From Cervus elaphus (Eukaryota > Chordata > Mammalia > Artiodactyla > Cervidae), in the NCBI RefSeq assembly GCF_910594005.1, contig NC_057820.1, positions 6,205,001 through 6,269,000 on the forward strand: 64,000 nucleotides of DNA, read 5' to 3'. Below are positions 22,675 through 34,528 of this stretch, piece by piece. The translations under genes were made by a program, and so were the position numbers. The notes beneath the pieces were generated by a model. The model saw only the letters and a program-made list of their open reading frames with translations. It made no database searches and was not told the DNA's origin. Each line of letters starts with the position of its first letter. Position 1 is the stretch's first letter.

Positions 22675-22691
22675 AAGAATAAGTCTCTCTC

Positions 22692-23215
22692 CAACCACAT
22701 GCAAGTACAACACTCAGGGCATTTAACATTATTGTAACACTTTTATCTAGTGTACAGTTCATATTTACATTTCTCAGAATTTCCCATAATGTTATATTTT
22801 TTAATTCCCTAGATCCAATACTCAGTCTAAAATCCTGCTTCACCTGTATAGATATAGTCTCCTTTAATCTAAAACAGTTCTCTGGGACTTTTTTCCTTTA
22901 TATAATACACTCTTTTTTTGGAAAAACCTAAGCCGTCCTCCTCCCCAGATGTCCTTTTATATTTGAATTTAATCAATGTCTCATGATTAGATTCAAATGA
23001 AATATTTTGTCAGGGGTGGCATCATGTCAGGAGGTTATTGATGTCAGTTGGTCCCATTATTGGTGAAATGAAGTTTGATTTGGTTGAGGTGGTTTCTCTT
23101 CTAGATTCTCCATAGCCTATCCTGCTCCCCAGCACTCATTTGCTGAGCGCTTTTAGCATCCTTGGATTACACCTGCCTGTAGAAATCATCACCATGGTAG
23201 TTGTAGACGGGAGTG
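22692..23215. mobile_element. Old L1ME-like 3'UTR, part 2
   Basis: It has tctagtgtacagttcatatt, gatatagtctcctttaatct, tctcatgattagattcaaat and gatgtcagttggtcccatta, in the order of an L1ME-type 3'UTR. Confidence 0.55.
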
Positions 23216-23855
23216 CTCTACCATTTCTTTGCCAGTCACTAGTGGGCTTTCTGCTGCATCAGAAGCATTCTGGTGCCACATCTCAGGTGCGGGGGAACTG
23301 CACAGTCTAGTACTTCCCAAGGACTCGGGTAATTCGGAGTGGCTGGAACAGAGCTCGGAACTTGGATTCTTTATGAGTGTAGGGAATGTGTGTGTCCATG
23401 TACGAATGTCGAAACGATAGGGGTGGAAGGTCCACAGGCTCCATCAGTTGCTGGGGAGGCCTCCTCTAGCCTGTGAATTCTCAGCAGGGGCCCAAGGGTG
23501 CTTAGACTCAGCTCTCATGGAGCATTCTTTCTCGTTTCCATGCTGCTGGCAGAGTTTCCATCCCATAGCTAACAGACAGGCACAGCTACAGACCCAACAG
23601 AAGTTGGCTTGTATTGTGTTTAAATCGAAAGAAGGTGGGCTTTGGGCATTTCATTCTCTTCTTTTCATTAGGTAGGAGAGGTTCAAAACAAATAAGCAGT
23701 GTTGTGTTGGTAATGGAGTTTAGGACGTTGACTTTGGGGACCACCAGGCTCTTGCTAATCCCAGCCTCATTCTGAGTTTCTAACTCTCATCTCTGCCACG
23801 AGGAGTGACTGGAGGACTGTGTAAAAGGCCAGACCACCAAACTAGGCTCAGGAGC
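23216..23855. other. Intronic sequence, nothing recognised
   Basis: No repeat or exon signature seen. Confidence 0.4.
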
Positions 23856-23859
23856 TGGG

Positions 23860-24155
23860 CCCCAGCTTTGTTCCTTCTGCTTGGAGCTCCTTCCTTTAAC
23901 TTACTGTGTTTCTCCTCCTCCGTTAAGACACAGGTCAGTTATCTCCTGCCCTGTTTCTCTCCTCCCCAGAGGTCCTCTGCTTAGCCTGCAGACGTTGAAT
24001 CTTGTACGACCTCATTGTCCCACATAGCACACCTACCTTCTGTCTTGTTATCTGTCTTCCTGGTAGACTGCGAGCCCATTAACCACAGGATTATATCTTT
24101 TCATTGCTGAAGCCTTAGCACTAGTATAGGGTCTGGGACATATTTGTGCTTACTA
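23860..24155 (+). repeat. L2 LINE 3' end
   Basis: Diverged L2 phrases: gttccttctgcttggagctc, taagacacaggtcagttatc, tcttcctggtagactgcgag and cttagcactagtatagggtc. Confidence 0.65.
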
Positions 24156-24157
24156 AA

Positions 24158-24990
24158 ATTTTTTTTTTAAGATCCATCTCTTTATTGAGGTATCATTGGT
24201 TGACAGTGTTACATTAGTTTCAAGTGTACAACACAGTGGTTCAAAATTTTTACAGATTTTACTTCATTTTAAGTTATTATAAAGTTTTGGCTGTATTCCC
24301 TGTGATGTACAGTATATCCTTGCAGCTTTTTTATTTTACACGTAGTAGTTTGTACCTCTTAATCCCCTACTCCAGTCTTAATCCTCTACTTTCTGCCCTC
24401 TACCTTCTCTCCATTGGCAACCACTAGTTTGTTCTCTGGATCTGTGAGTTTATGTTTTGTTCCATTCATTAGTTTGTTTTATTTTTCTTAGATGGACTAT
24501 GTAAGCAGTAATATATGGTATTGGTTTTTCTCTGACTTATTTCACTAAGCATGAGACCCTCCAGATTCATCCATGTTGTTGCAAATGGCAACATTTCCTT
24601 CTTTTTCTGTGGCTGAGTAGCACTCCATTGTGCATATACCACATGTTCTTGATCCATTCGTCTGTTGGAGGACACCTAGGTTGCTTCCATGTCTTGGCCA
24701 CTGTAAATATTACTGTTGTGAATATGGGAGTGCATGCATCTTTTTGAATTAGCATTCTCATTTCCTTCAGATATCCACCCAGAAATGAGATAGCTAGATC
24801 ATATGGTAGTTCTGTTTTTGGTTTTCTGAGGAACCTCCACAGTGTTTTCTTTAACAGCTGCACAAGTTTATATTCCCACCAACAGCGTACGAGAGTTCTC
24901 TTTTCTCCACGTCCTTGCCAGCACTTGTTATTTTGTGCTCTTTGGTGAGAGCCGTTCTGACACGTGTGAGGCGATATCTCACTGTGTGTT
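24158..24990 (-). mobile_element. L1, antisense, part 1 (3'UTR and ORF2 tail)
   Basis: Reverse L1 phrases: tgaggtatcattggttgaca, gtggctgagtagcactccat, ttctgtttttggttttctga and tcacgtccttgccagcactt (the last approximate). It ends at ggcgatatctcactgt, where a SINE interrupts it. Confidence 0.88.
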
Positions 24991-25287
24991 TTTTAAAATT
25001 TGTTTTTGTTTGATTTATTTTTGGCTGTGCTGGGCCTTTGTTGCTGCACGTGGGTTTTCTCTAGTTGCAGTGAGCAGAGACTACTCTCCCCTGCGGTGTG
25101 CAGGCTTCTTATTGCAGGGGCTTCTCTCCTTGTGGAGCACAGGCTCTGGGGGCGCTGACTTTAGTAGTTGAGGCATGTGGACTCGTTTGATTCACGGCAT
25201 GTGGAATCTTCCTGGACCAGGGATCAAACCTCTGTCCCCTGCATTGGCAGGCAGAGTCTTATCCCCTGTACCACCAGGGAAGTTCCT
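24991..25287 (-). mobile_element. CHR-2-type SINE inserted in L1
   Basis: Antisense: tttggctgtgctgggccttt, gctgcacgtgggttttctct, gtggagcacaggctctgggg, gatcaaacctctgtcccctg and accaccagggaagttcct. It is close to full length. Confidence 0.9.
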
Positions 25288-26185
25288 CATTGTAGTTTTG
25301 ATTTGCATTCCTCTGATGTTTGTTTATGGTGAGCATCTTTTCTTGTGATTGTTGGCATATTATTTAGTTGGATTTTTTTTTTAATATTAAGTTGTATCAG
25401 CTGTTTAGTTATTAACCCCTTATCAGTCTTATCATTTGCAAATACTTTCTCCCAATCAGTAGGTTTTCTTTTCATTTTTTGTCTGTGGTTTCCTTTCTTA
25501 TCCAAAAGCTTTTAAGTTTAATTAGGTCCCAAATGTTTATTTTTGCTTTTATTCCTTCTGTTTTAGGAGACAGATCAAAAACAAGTATGGCCATGATTAT
25601 GTCAAAGAGTGTTCTGCCTATGTTTTCTTTTTGGAGTTTTATGGTTTCCAGTCTTACATTTAGGTCTTTAATCCACTTTGAGTTTATTTTTGCATGAGGT
25701 ATGAGAAAATGTTCTAGTTTCATTCTTTTACATGTAGCTGTCCAATTTTCCCTGCACCACTTATTGAAGATACTCTCTTTTCTTCATTATATATTCTTGC
25801 CTCCTTTGTTATAGATTAGTTGACCACAGTGCATGAGTTTATTTCTGGGCTCTCTATATGATCTATGTGTCTGTTTTTAGGCCAGTATCATATTGTTTTG
25901 ACTACTGTAGCTTTGTGACATAGTCTGAAGTCAAGGCATATGATACCTTCAGCTCTGTTCTTTTTTTCTCAAGACTGCTTTGATTATTCAGGGTCTTTGT
26001 GTTCCCATACAAATTTTAGAGTTATCTGTCCTAGTTCTGTGAAAAATGCTGTTGGTATTTGGATAGGGATTGCACTGAATCTATAGATTGCCTTTAGGTA
26101 GTATGGACATTTTAGTAATACTGATTCTTCCAATCTGTGAACATAGTATATCTTTCCATCTACCTATCAAATATTTTTGTGAGTG
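25288..26185 (-). mobile_element. L1, antisense, part 2 (ORF2 C-terminal region)
   Basis: The L1 reading resumes with cattgtagttttgatttgca and ccttatcagtcttatcattt. The minus-strand pieces resemble the ORF2 C-terminus (DWEKVFANDKTDKGLITKQL; IWDLIKLKSFW) but are split by stops and frame changes, so this is a dead copy. Confidence 0.88.
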
Positions 26186-26429
26186 TAGTCTAATTATGTC
26201 ATTATACCTATAGGAAAACTCAAACCTAAGAGGGTAAGGGACTTAAATGAGTATGATAGAGCAAGTAAATGGAGGACCGGACTAAGACCACAGTCTTATC
26301 CTGTTAATCTGCCACTAATGGATATTTTGCCAATATTTATCTTGAACCAAAAAACCCAAAGACCTGTCTTTTCATAAACTACCGCTTCAGCTACCAGCAC
26401 CACCGCCTCCATCACCCCACCATCAACAG

Positions 26430-26650
26430 CACGATTTGGAGGCATTAATTATGATGTCAGCTACCCTTCTAGGCACTTTACACACCACATATAATTTACA
26501 TCACTTGGGATCATCCTGCCAGGTAGGTCTTATTAACTCATTGTCCATATGAAGAAATGGAAGCGCAGAGAATTCAGATAATGGCCTAAGTCACCTTACT
26601 TGCCCACAGGTGGCAAGGCTGGACCTGGAATCTGAACCACGCAGGGCTGT
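26430..26650 (-). repeat. MIR SINE
   Basis: Antisense: ctaggcactttacacaccac, ggtaggtcttattaactcat, gaaatggaagcgcagagaat and caggtggcaaggctggacct. Confidence 0.75.
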
Positions 26651-26654
26651 GTAC

Positions 26655-26860
26655 TGGAAGGGGCGTGGGCTTCAGCATTAAGATGTTCCTGAGTCTGAAT
26701 TCCTGCCCCACCATTTATGAACCAAGCGATCCATGCCGTATGTTGATCAGCCTTCTGAGCCTCGGGGTCCTCAGTGGGGAATCAGAATGGCCCCACTTCC
26801 CCTACAAGATTGCTGGGAGGATTGTGTGTGATGGCCATCTTATGTCATCCTGATAAGCTT
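26655..26860 (+). repeat. MIR fragment
   Basis: Sense: ctgagtctgaattcctgccc, gagcctcggggtcctcagtg and attgctgggaggattgtgtg. Confidence 0.55.
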
Positions 26861-26864
26861 CTAA

Positions 26865-27020
26865 GTAGCAGTTGCTTTCTCTTCATTTTACAGGTGGAGA
26901 AATTGAGGCCCAGAGAGTTTCTGTAATTTGATCCATATTCTAACCGGTCACATGGCTTCTGAGTAGTGAAGGCAGAAATTGAAGCCAGTTATGACTGGTT
27001 CTAAACCGCATACTCTTCTT
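26865..27020 (-). repeat. MIR fragment
   Basis: Antisense: cttcattttacaggtggaga, aattgaggcccagagagttt. Three MIR-like pieces thus lie in a row. Confidence 0.7.
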
Positions 27021-27072
27021 GCTCTGCCATGCTGCCTAAAGCACATGGCTCAGTGGTGATTCACAGGGCCCC

Positions 27073-27275
27073 ATGAATTCCCTGGTGGCTTAGATGGCAG
27101 AGAATCTGCCTTCGATACAGGAGGCCTGGGTCAGGAAGATCCCCTGGAGAAGGGAATGGCAACCCACTCCAGTATTCTTGCCTGGAGAATTCCATGGACA
27201 GAGGAGCCTGGCAGGCTACAGTCCATGGGGTCACAAAGAGTTGGACAGGACCGAGTGACTCACATAACACTATCT
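27073..27275 (+). mobile_element. Bov-tA SINE
   Basis: Sense: gaattccctggtggcttaga, gagaagggaatggcaaccca, tagtattcttgcctggagaat-like text and ggctacagtccatggggtca. Confidence 0.9.
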
Positions 27276-27279
27276 TCCC

Positions 27280-28890
27280 CTCCATTTCCTCTAAAGGATG
27301 CTGAGAAAGAATATAGATGTAGGGGCCCACAGTTTGCAAACTTGGACAGAGCAGAACAAATCATAATTCTTAGAGAATAGCCGCTGATTGATTTATAGTA
27401 AAAAAAAAAAATTAGGATTAATTTAAGGAGAGTAGAGTCCTCTTATTCAACATAACTATGACTGGTAGTTGATTGGTTAAAGTTGGTAAATTTGGAGTAT
27501 CCGAAAAATTGTACATACTTTTCTTAGGCTTTTTATTTTACCTTGATTTATAAATGTAAATCCCCTCAACAGTCCTTTTTCTTCCTTTTTTTTTTTTTGG
27601 AAGTTCCTGTCTGAAGGTTCTCTAACATCTGGATTGTCTCTGGATCTGATACTCTCTTGATGATGGGTCATATATTTTTCTTTCTTTCACGTGTGTCTTG
27701 TAATTTTTTCCTGAATGCTGGACACTGTGTAGAATTGTAGAAACTGGGGTGAACTGGACATGTCTCCTCTCCTGTCAGGCTGTTCGTGTGGGACGGTGAG
27801 TCCTTCCGGTGAGCTCGTGAGCTGGGCTGAGTCAGTTTGTTGATGTAGCGACTTCACCACACCACACTCAGGCTTTCAATTCCCCCCGCAGTGGAGCGCA
27901 CAGTTCCCCTGTGTACAGTGGGGGCCTGGTGTGTGTGTGCAGGAGGGCTGTCTGCAGTGTTCCCGCTCCGCCCTCATCACTGGTCGGCCCCTGCTCTCCC
28001 ATAGCCCCCCCGGTGCTCCGGCTCCTTCCGCCCTGGTGGAGGCGCTTGTCACTTGCTGCTGCCTCATGGTGGGAGGCAGTGTCACCCTGGGCCACTTCAG
28101 GCTTAGCCAGGCCTGTGCCCCTGGGCCTGGGGGGTGGGAGTGGGGCTTTCTCGGCGTTCCTAGGCCTTCTGCCTGTGGTAGCCATGCATCTGCCCTGGTG
28201 TTGGGAAGATGCAAGCCTTCTGCCCTAAGAGTGCCTTCCTTCCTGGGAGCAAAGGAGTCTTGCTTCCACCCTGCCCTCCCCACCAGCAATTGGTCTTTCC
28301 CTGTGTCCTACAGGCAGGAGGGTTTCCAGCCTCTTTTCCATGATCAGTTGGGTTTTGCTTCTCCTTCCACCCTGGAAGAAGCAGTGGAGCGTGGCCTTGG
28401 CCTTGGCCTTGGGCTCTGAGATGTTGCCTTGTCTGTAAGGAATGTCCAGGGAAATATATGGACTTTGTGTGTGTCAGCTCACCACCTCCTGCCCACTTGC
28501 CACCAAGGGGACTTCCTCTGGGTACCTGCCCTGCCCCAGTATCTTTCATAATCACCCTGTGGAGGCTTCCAGCAAATACAAGCCCCTCCATGGATTCTGG
28601 GCTTTCAGGTAGCCCAAGGGGACATGCTAGTCCACACTCAGGCTTTAAGGCATTGTGAACACTTGCAAGGGTTTCTTTCTGTTTGACCACCAAAGGGGAA
28701 ATAGCTAGTGTGTCCCGTGTCTCATCTCAGCAGTGTGGTGTTCACTGGAATAGATTGCTTTGCGGTCTCAGCTCTCCAATGCATCCAGGAAAAGCAATAA
28801 TGTCACCTGTTGTCTGACAAGTTCTCCATTCTAGGTGGTGGCACTAGTTTGTAGATTCCTGAGTCCTCATTTTCCACTGAACAATCTGAA
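27280..28890. other. Intronic sequence; GC-rich middle part
   Basis: 27480-27760 may be an old LINE 3'UTR. 27860-28440 is GC-rich with long overlapping frames on both strands and a short (ggcctt)3 run near 28391. I see no exon or named repeat. Confidence 0.4.
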
Positions 28891-28892
28891 TG

Positions 28893-29965
28893 TCAGTTCA
28901 GTTCAGTTCAGTCATTCAGTCGTGTCCAACTCTTTGTGACCCCATGGACTGCATCACGCCAGGCTTCCCTGTCCATTACGAACTACTGCAGCTTACTCAA
29001 ACTTAATGTCCATCGAGTCGGTGATGCCATCCAACCATCTCATCCTCTGTCATCCCCTTCTCCTCCTGCCTTCAGTCTTTCTCAATATTAGGGTCTTTTC
29101 CAGTGAGTCAGTTCTTCGCATCAGGTGGCCAGAGTATTGGAGTTTCAGCTTCAGCATCAGTCCTTCCAATGAATATTCAGGATTGATTTCCTTTAGGATT
29201 GACTGGTTGGATTTCCTTTCAGTCCAAGGAACTCTCAAGAGTCTTCTCCAACACCACAGTTCAAAAGCATCAGTTCTTCACTGCTCAGATTTCTTGATGG
29301 TCCAACTCTCATATCCATACATGAGTACTGGAAAATCCATAGCTTTGACTAGATGGACCTTTGTCATCAAAGTAACATCTCTGCTTTTTAATATGCTGTC
29401 TAGGTTGGTCATAGCTTTTCTTCTAAGGAGCAAACGTCTTTTAATTTCATGGCTGCAGTCACCATTTGCAGTGATTTTGGAGCCCAAGAAAATAAAGTCT
29501 GTCACTGTTTCTACTATTTCCCCATCTATTTGCTGTGAGGTTATGGGACCAGATTCCATGATCTTAGTTTTCTGAATGTTGAGTTTTAAGCCAGCTTATT
29601 CACTCTCCTCTTTCACTTTTATCAAGAGACTCTTTAGTTCTTCTTCACTTTATGCCATAAGGGTGGTGTCATCTGCATATCTAAGGTCATTGATATTTCT
29701 CCCGGCAATCTTGATTCCAGCTTGTGCTTCATCCAGCCTGGCATTTCACATGGTGTACTTTGCATATTAGTTAAATAACCAGGGTGACAGTATACAGCCT
29801 TGAGGTACTCCTTTCCCAATTTGGAACCAGTCCATTGTTCCATGTCCAGTTCTAACTGTTGCTTCTTGACCTGCATATAGATTTCTCAGGAGGCAGATAA
29901 GGTGGTCTGGTATTATCATCTCTTTAAGAATTTTCCACAGTTTGTTGTGAATGTCAGGGGAGTGT
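28893..29965 (-). mobile_element. BovB LINE, longest copy here, antisense, broken
   Basis: It runs from the BovB 3' end (tcagttcagttcagtcattc) through the ORF C-terminus into the reverse-transcriptase region. The minus strand at 29668-29679 encodes the catalytic YADD motif followed by TT. Frame breaks and stops split the ORF (pieces at 29050-29238, 29278-29559 and 29634-29876), so it is inactive. Confidence 0.92.
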
Positions 29966-30131
29966 CATCCTAATGTCAGAGGAGTGTAAGTCTCTGGGTA
30001 GGAATTTCCCCAGCAACACAGCTCTTGTGGCTTCTAATTCAGGTTTTATGCCATTAATAAGAATCTGTGGTGTCAACTGAGCACTGATTTTTTTTTCCCC
30101 CTAGATTCTTATTGTTTTTCTATCAAGACTT

Positions 30132-30348
30132 TTGGACTTCTCTGGTGGCTCAGATGGTAAAGAATTCTCCTGAATGGAGACCCGAGTTTGATCCCTGGGT
30201 CAGGAATGCCCCCTGGAGTAGGGAATGGCAACCCACTTCAGTATTCTTGCCTGGGAAATCCTGAGGACAGAAGAGCCTGATGGGCTAGAGTCCATGGGGT
30301 CACACAGAGTCAGATGGGACTGAGCAACTAACACTTTCCCTTTCATCA
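30132..30348 (+). mobile_element. Bov-tA SINE
   Basis: Sense: ggacttctctggtggctcag, gtttgatccctgggtcagga, agggaatggcaacccacttc and tccatggggtcacacagagt. Confidence 0.9.
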
Positions 30349-30809
30349 GGGCTTTCAGAGCGGCTGCTCCCACAGTGCATTCAACAGACCTTTTCTTTTG
30401 CAAAATAACCCCTTTTTATTGAGTTTTAAAAAACATCCAATTTAGAATCTGTATAAACAACTTTTGTTTCTTGTTGTCGTGTTTTATCTGCTTATATAAT
30501 GTTTAATTAAGTTATGAGATTACATCAACAAGGACAACTGATAGAAAGCAGTTTGGGGACAAACGTGAGAGACTCTCGGAGATTGTACAGCTCAGCTGAC
30601 GCAAGCTGAGTGAATGGAGACAAAACCACAAAAAGAGCGCTGCTGGTGTGTTATTAACAAAACGCTGGAAGAGTGTGGTTTGCCTGGACCACATGCTTGT
30701 TGGGACAAAACTGGGCTTTTCTAGATCTTGAACACTTGATTATTACCTCTCCAATGATTATGTGTTGGGAAACATCTGAAATTTTGCAGATTTTCGCTTC
30801 ATTTCTTTT

Positions 30810-30940
30810 CAGGTTTTTTCTTGTTTGTTTGGGCCATGCCATGCAGCGTGTGGGATCTGAGTTCCCCAACCAGGAATCAAACCCATGCACCCTGCATTGG
30901 AAGTGCAGAGCCTTAACCACTGAACCACCAGGGAAATCGC
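30810..30940 (-). mobile_element. CHR-like tRNA-derived SINE
   Basis: Antisense: gtttgggccatgccatgcag, ccaaccaggaatcaaaccca and accaccagggaaatcgc. Confidence 0.87.
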
Positions 30941-30944
30941 AAGG

Positions 30945-33220
30945 TTTTTTTGTTTGTTTTTTAAAATGACAAATACTACATGCTGACATACTGTAACAAT
31001 GACTCCAGATCACATCTCCTACACAAGAAACTGTCAAATCTGGTTATATTTATAGGAACTAGAATTTTTTAGCTTGATAGTGTCACGAACTCTGTCCTTT
31101 TATAGATTTTTGGGGAGAGGAGGGCTGGAAAAGAGGTGAAAGAGGATGTCTTTCATATTGTTTCATTATTATACAATAAATAGCTTTGTTTAAAAATTTT
31201 AAGATACTCTCTTAAAAATTCAAGGGAGTTCAGAGTATACACAGGAAAAATTCTTCCTGCTTCGCTCTGCTCCTGGTCTCACTCTGTATCCATGGGGGGC
31301 CGTGGTCCATAGCTGAGCCTTCTATTGTCACACGAGGGAGCAAAATGGGATTTTGATTCACACGCTCACAGGAGTGTCTGTGCAGTCATGGGGAACTTGG
31401 CGCAGACAAAAGATGTGATTCAAACATCCTCAAGGCCAACACTCCTCAAACGGAGAGCAGACCAAAGTGTGCTTTCCAGGAATGTCTTAGCGAGGGAATG
31501 ACCACATACTCTGGACTCCACAGGTATCTTAGCCATGTTCCCTGCCTCCCCTGTCCTGGATTTACCAGCGGTGGTAAATGCAACACAGCTGCTGGTCCGT
31601 CTTTGTCTCAGGCCCAGTGGCCCCCTCCTAGTCCCGTCCCGTGATCAGGGAGGCCACTGTGCTTTGAGCCCTTATTCCAGTGGCATCTTTGTCAGGGATT
31701 CCAAGTTCCAGAGACCCCACAAGTCCCCCTGCTCCTGTGCAATGAAAGAGCCTGCCTCCTCTAAGGCACTTGAAATGATTGAAGGGCTAGCCTGCCCCAG
31801 TCGCAGACCTGGCTGTACGTGGTAGCAGAGAAATAGAATCCCCAGCATGGATGGGTGTGAGCTAGTGCCGGGGAAAGTCAAGGGCCAGACTGGTCCCGGA
31901 GGTTTTCTCGAGAATTGTGTCCTGTGTAGCATTTGCCTGGGCTCTTTTCTGGAAGAGCGAGCTAGTGCCAATGTGAATCCTGGTGCAAGCGCATGCGTCC
32001 TTCTGCAGGGAAGCAGCTCCAGTCAATTTGAGAACTGTCGAAATGAAGGGAAACCACATCAAGGGTTGATTCAGATTGTATTAAATATGGGAAAAGGGGT
32101 TTGCCCTCTGGGATACTTGGTGACATACCTGGAGACACGGGGACTACCTTTGATAAGTTCCAGTAAAGGCAGCTTGGCTTTCAAATATCTGAATCATCAA
32201 TCCCTTTATGAACCACAAACCAAAGGATTTAGGTGTGTTGATGGAGGAGGTGAACTGCAGAAGGAAGTGCTCTGTGAAACTGAAAGGTACAGGACTGTGG
32301 CTGCCTGAAGGGGTTGTTGAAATGCATTCTTCTTTAAGTGTTAAGTTCAGACAGACTCACTGTGGACACTCCAGAAGGAATATGGTGAGCTCCAGGACCG
32401 GAGGCAGTGGCATCATTTGGGTCCCCAAATTGACATCCAGAGCAGCCAGACGAAGGTGTGAACTGAGGAGTGGGCAGGTCACGTTCATCCCGATGTCAAA
32501 GAACAGCGAACACGTTTCAACTAATCAGGCTGCTGGAATATGGGCTTGCTTAAGAACCTTTGTCAAAGAAGTGACACTTAACCTTGCAACTGACCAACCA
32601 ATTTAGTTCTGAGGTTTTTGAAGGAAGTCTTTTCAAGATACAATTGTTTGTCTGCCTTTTTAGTTCAGCGCACACCAAACCTAAGTCAACTCAGCATTCT
32701 TTGTTCCATCATTCAGATCAGTTGTCCTCAGAGATGACCTTTGGTCCCCCGTCCTTGCCTAAAGGGACCCGATGACCTGGCTGGGGGCTCAGGTTGTCAG
32801 GAGTTGCCACTGCTGAGGGTGACAGGGCTGCTCAGATACGCTCTGCTCCAGCACACCCATGGGGCGTAACCATTCCTTGGGGAGCGCAGCTGGCATGGCC
32901 AAGTCGTGGTTGGTCTTCTGTGTCCACGTGGCCAGGAAGTGGTACCCAGTGATTTGGTGAAATGCTAATCTAAGCATTGCTGGGAAGGTGTTTTGTAGAT
33001 GTGGTTCACACCTACAGGAAGATGACTTCGTCTAGGGGACTCCCCTCCATAATGTGGGTGACCCTCATGCAATCAGCTGAAAAGTCTTCAGAGCAAAGCC
33101 AGATTTCCACAGGAAGGAGGGACTCAGCTTCAAGACTGTGATGTCCGCCACTGGCTGAGTTCCCAGCCTGCCCTGAGATTTCAGACTGGCTCGTGCCCAC
33201 GCGTCCTTAAGATCAGTCTC
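30945..33220. other. Intronic sequence without recognised repeats
   Basis: 2.3 kb of complex sequence. Several short ORFs (96-153 codons) occur but show no domain. Possible old LINE traces near 31140-31260. It is the longest such stretch in the first intron. Confidence 0.45.
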
Positions 33221-33224
33221 TCAC

Positions 33225-33400
33225 CTTCTCTCTCTCCCTCCCCCTCCGTGTCTCCTTCTATTTCTGTCTCTAGCTCTATGTAGTTCTCTATCTCATCTCT
33301 CTATCTCTGTCACTTCATCTCTTCATTTCTATCTCCATCTCTCTCTTCTCCTCTGTCTTTTTATCTCTGTCTCTATCATCTCACCTCTTCCTGGTTCTGT
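33225..33400. repeat. Degenerate (TCTCTA)n polypyrimidine tract
   Basis: Almost pure pyrimidine text with scattered A and G: tctctatctctgtcacttca and similar. It ends in gttctgtttctttggagaac, a phrase that often follows such tracts. Confidence 0.85.
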
Positions 33401-33661
33401 TTCTTTGGAGAACCTGACTGACATAGGTCGCTATCTCCAGTGTTTGAGGCTGGGTGTGAGGAGGTAATATGTAGCTGGAGAAAAGTCTAGTCCTCTCCCA
33501 ATTCCAGTCACTGAAGAACTGAATAAGCAAGGTCCTCCCATTTTCAGGGCAGAGTGGCATGAGCGTGAAGGACAGACGCCCACAGTCCCACGTCACTATA
33601 TTGATGCCACATACCGAGCCCTGTGCTAATCTCTGCTCAGGACAAAAGGCCCCAAGCTCCT

Positions 33662-33700
33662 CCACACCCGTGGACCACACCCGTGGACCACACACATGGA
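33662..33700. repeat. 13-bp tandem repeat, three copies
   Basis: Units ccacacccgtgga, ccacacccgtgga and ccacacacatgga stand head to tail. Confidence 0.9.
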
Positions 33701-33794
33701 CCGCAGTCTTGTCTAACTCAGTGAAACTAGGAGCCGTGCTGTGTAGGGCCACCCAAGATGGCCAACGGGTCATGGTGGAGAGTTCTGACAAACG

Positions 33795-34528
33795 TGGTCC
33801 ACTGGAGAAGGGAACGGCAAACCACTTCAGTATTCTTGTCTCGAGAACACCATGAATGGCATCCGGTCCCATCACTTCAGGGCAAATAGCTGGGGAAACA
33901 ATGGAAACAGTGACAGACTTTATTTTCTTGGGCTCCAAAATCACTGCAGATGGTGAATGCAGTCATGAAATTAGAAGATGCTTGCTCCTTGGAAGAAAAG
34001 CTATGACCAACCTAGGCAGCATATTAAAAACCAGAGACATCACTTTGCTGACAAAGGTCCATCCTGTCAAAGCTATGGATTTTCCAGTGGTCATGTATGG
34101 ACATGAGAGTTGGACCATAAAGAAAGCTGAGCAGCGAAGAATTGATGCTTTTGAACTGTGGTGTTGGAGAAGACTCTTGAGAGTCCCTTGGACTGCAAGG
34201 AGATTCAACCAGTCCATCCTAAAGGAAATCAGTCCTGGGTGTTCATTGGAAGGACTGATGCTGAAGCTGAAACTCCAAAACTTTGGCGCCCTGATGAGAA
34301 GAGCTGACTCATTTGAAAAGACCCTGATGCTGGGAAAGATTGAGAGCAGGAGGAGAAGGGGATGACAGAGGATGAGATGGTTGGATGGCATCACCAACTC
34401 AATGGACATGGGTTTGGGTAGACTCCGGGAGTTGGTGATGGACCAACTCATCCCACAGGGAGGCCTGTCGTGCTGAGGTTCATGAGGTTGCAAAGAGTCG
34501 GACACGACTGAGCGACTGAACTACTGAG
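33795..34528 (+). mobile_element. BovB LINE 3' fragment
   Basis: It has agaagggaacggcaaaccac, then the ORF C-terminus (FIFLGSKITADGECSHEIRR; VMYGHESWTIKKAEQRRIDA) open for 169 codons, and the 3' end gagtcggacacgactgagcg. Text between the first 50 bases and the C-terminal part is deleted. Confidence 0.92.

Noticed and set aside
27868..28693. Several overlapping long frames on both strands
   Set aside because: GC-rich DNA lowers stop frequency in all frames; no frame stands out and no domain is visible.
31535..32606. Run of 96-153 codon frames in one area
   Set aside because: Different frames, no shared domain or exon-like splice sites; regarded as chance.
33856..34365. 169-codon open frame on the + strand
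   Set aside because: BovB C-terminal fragment, not a host gene.
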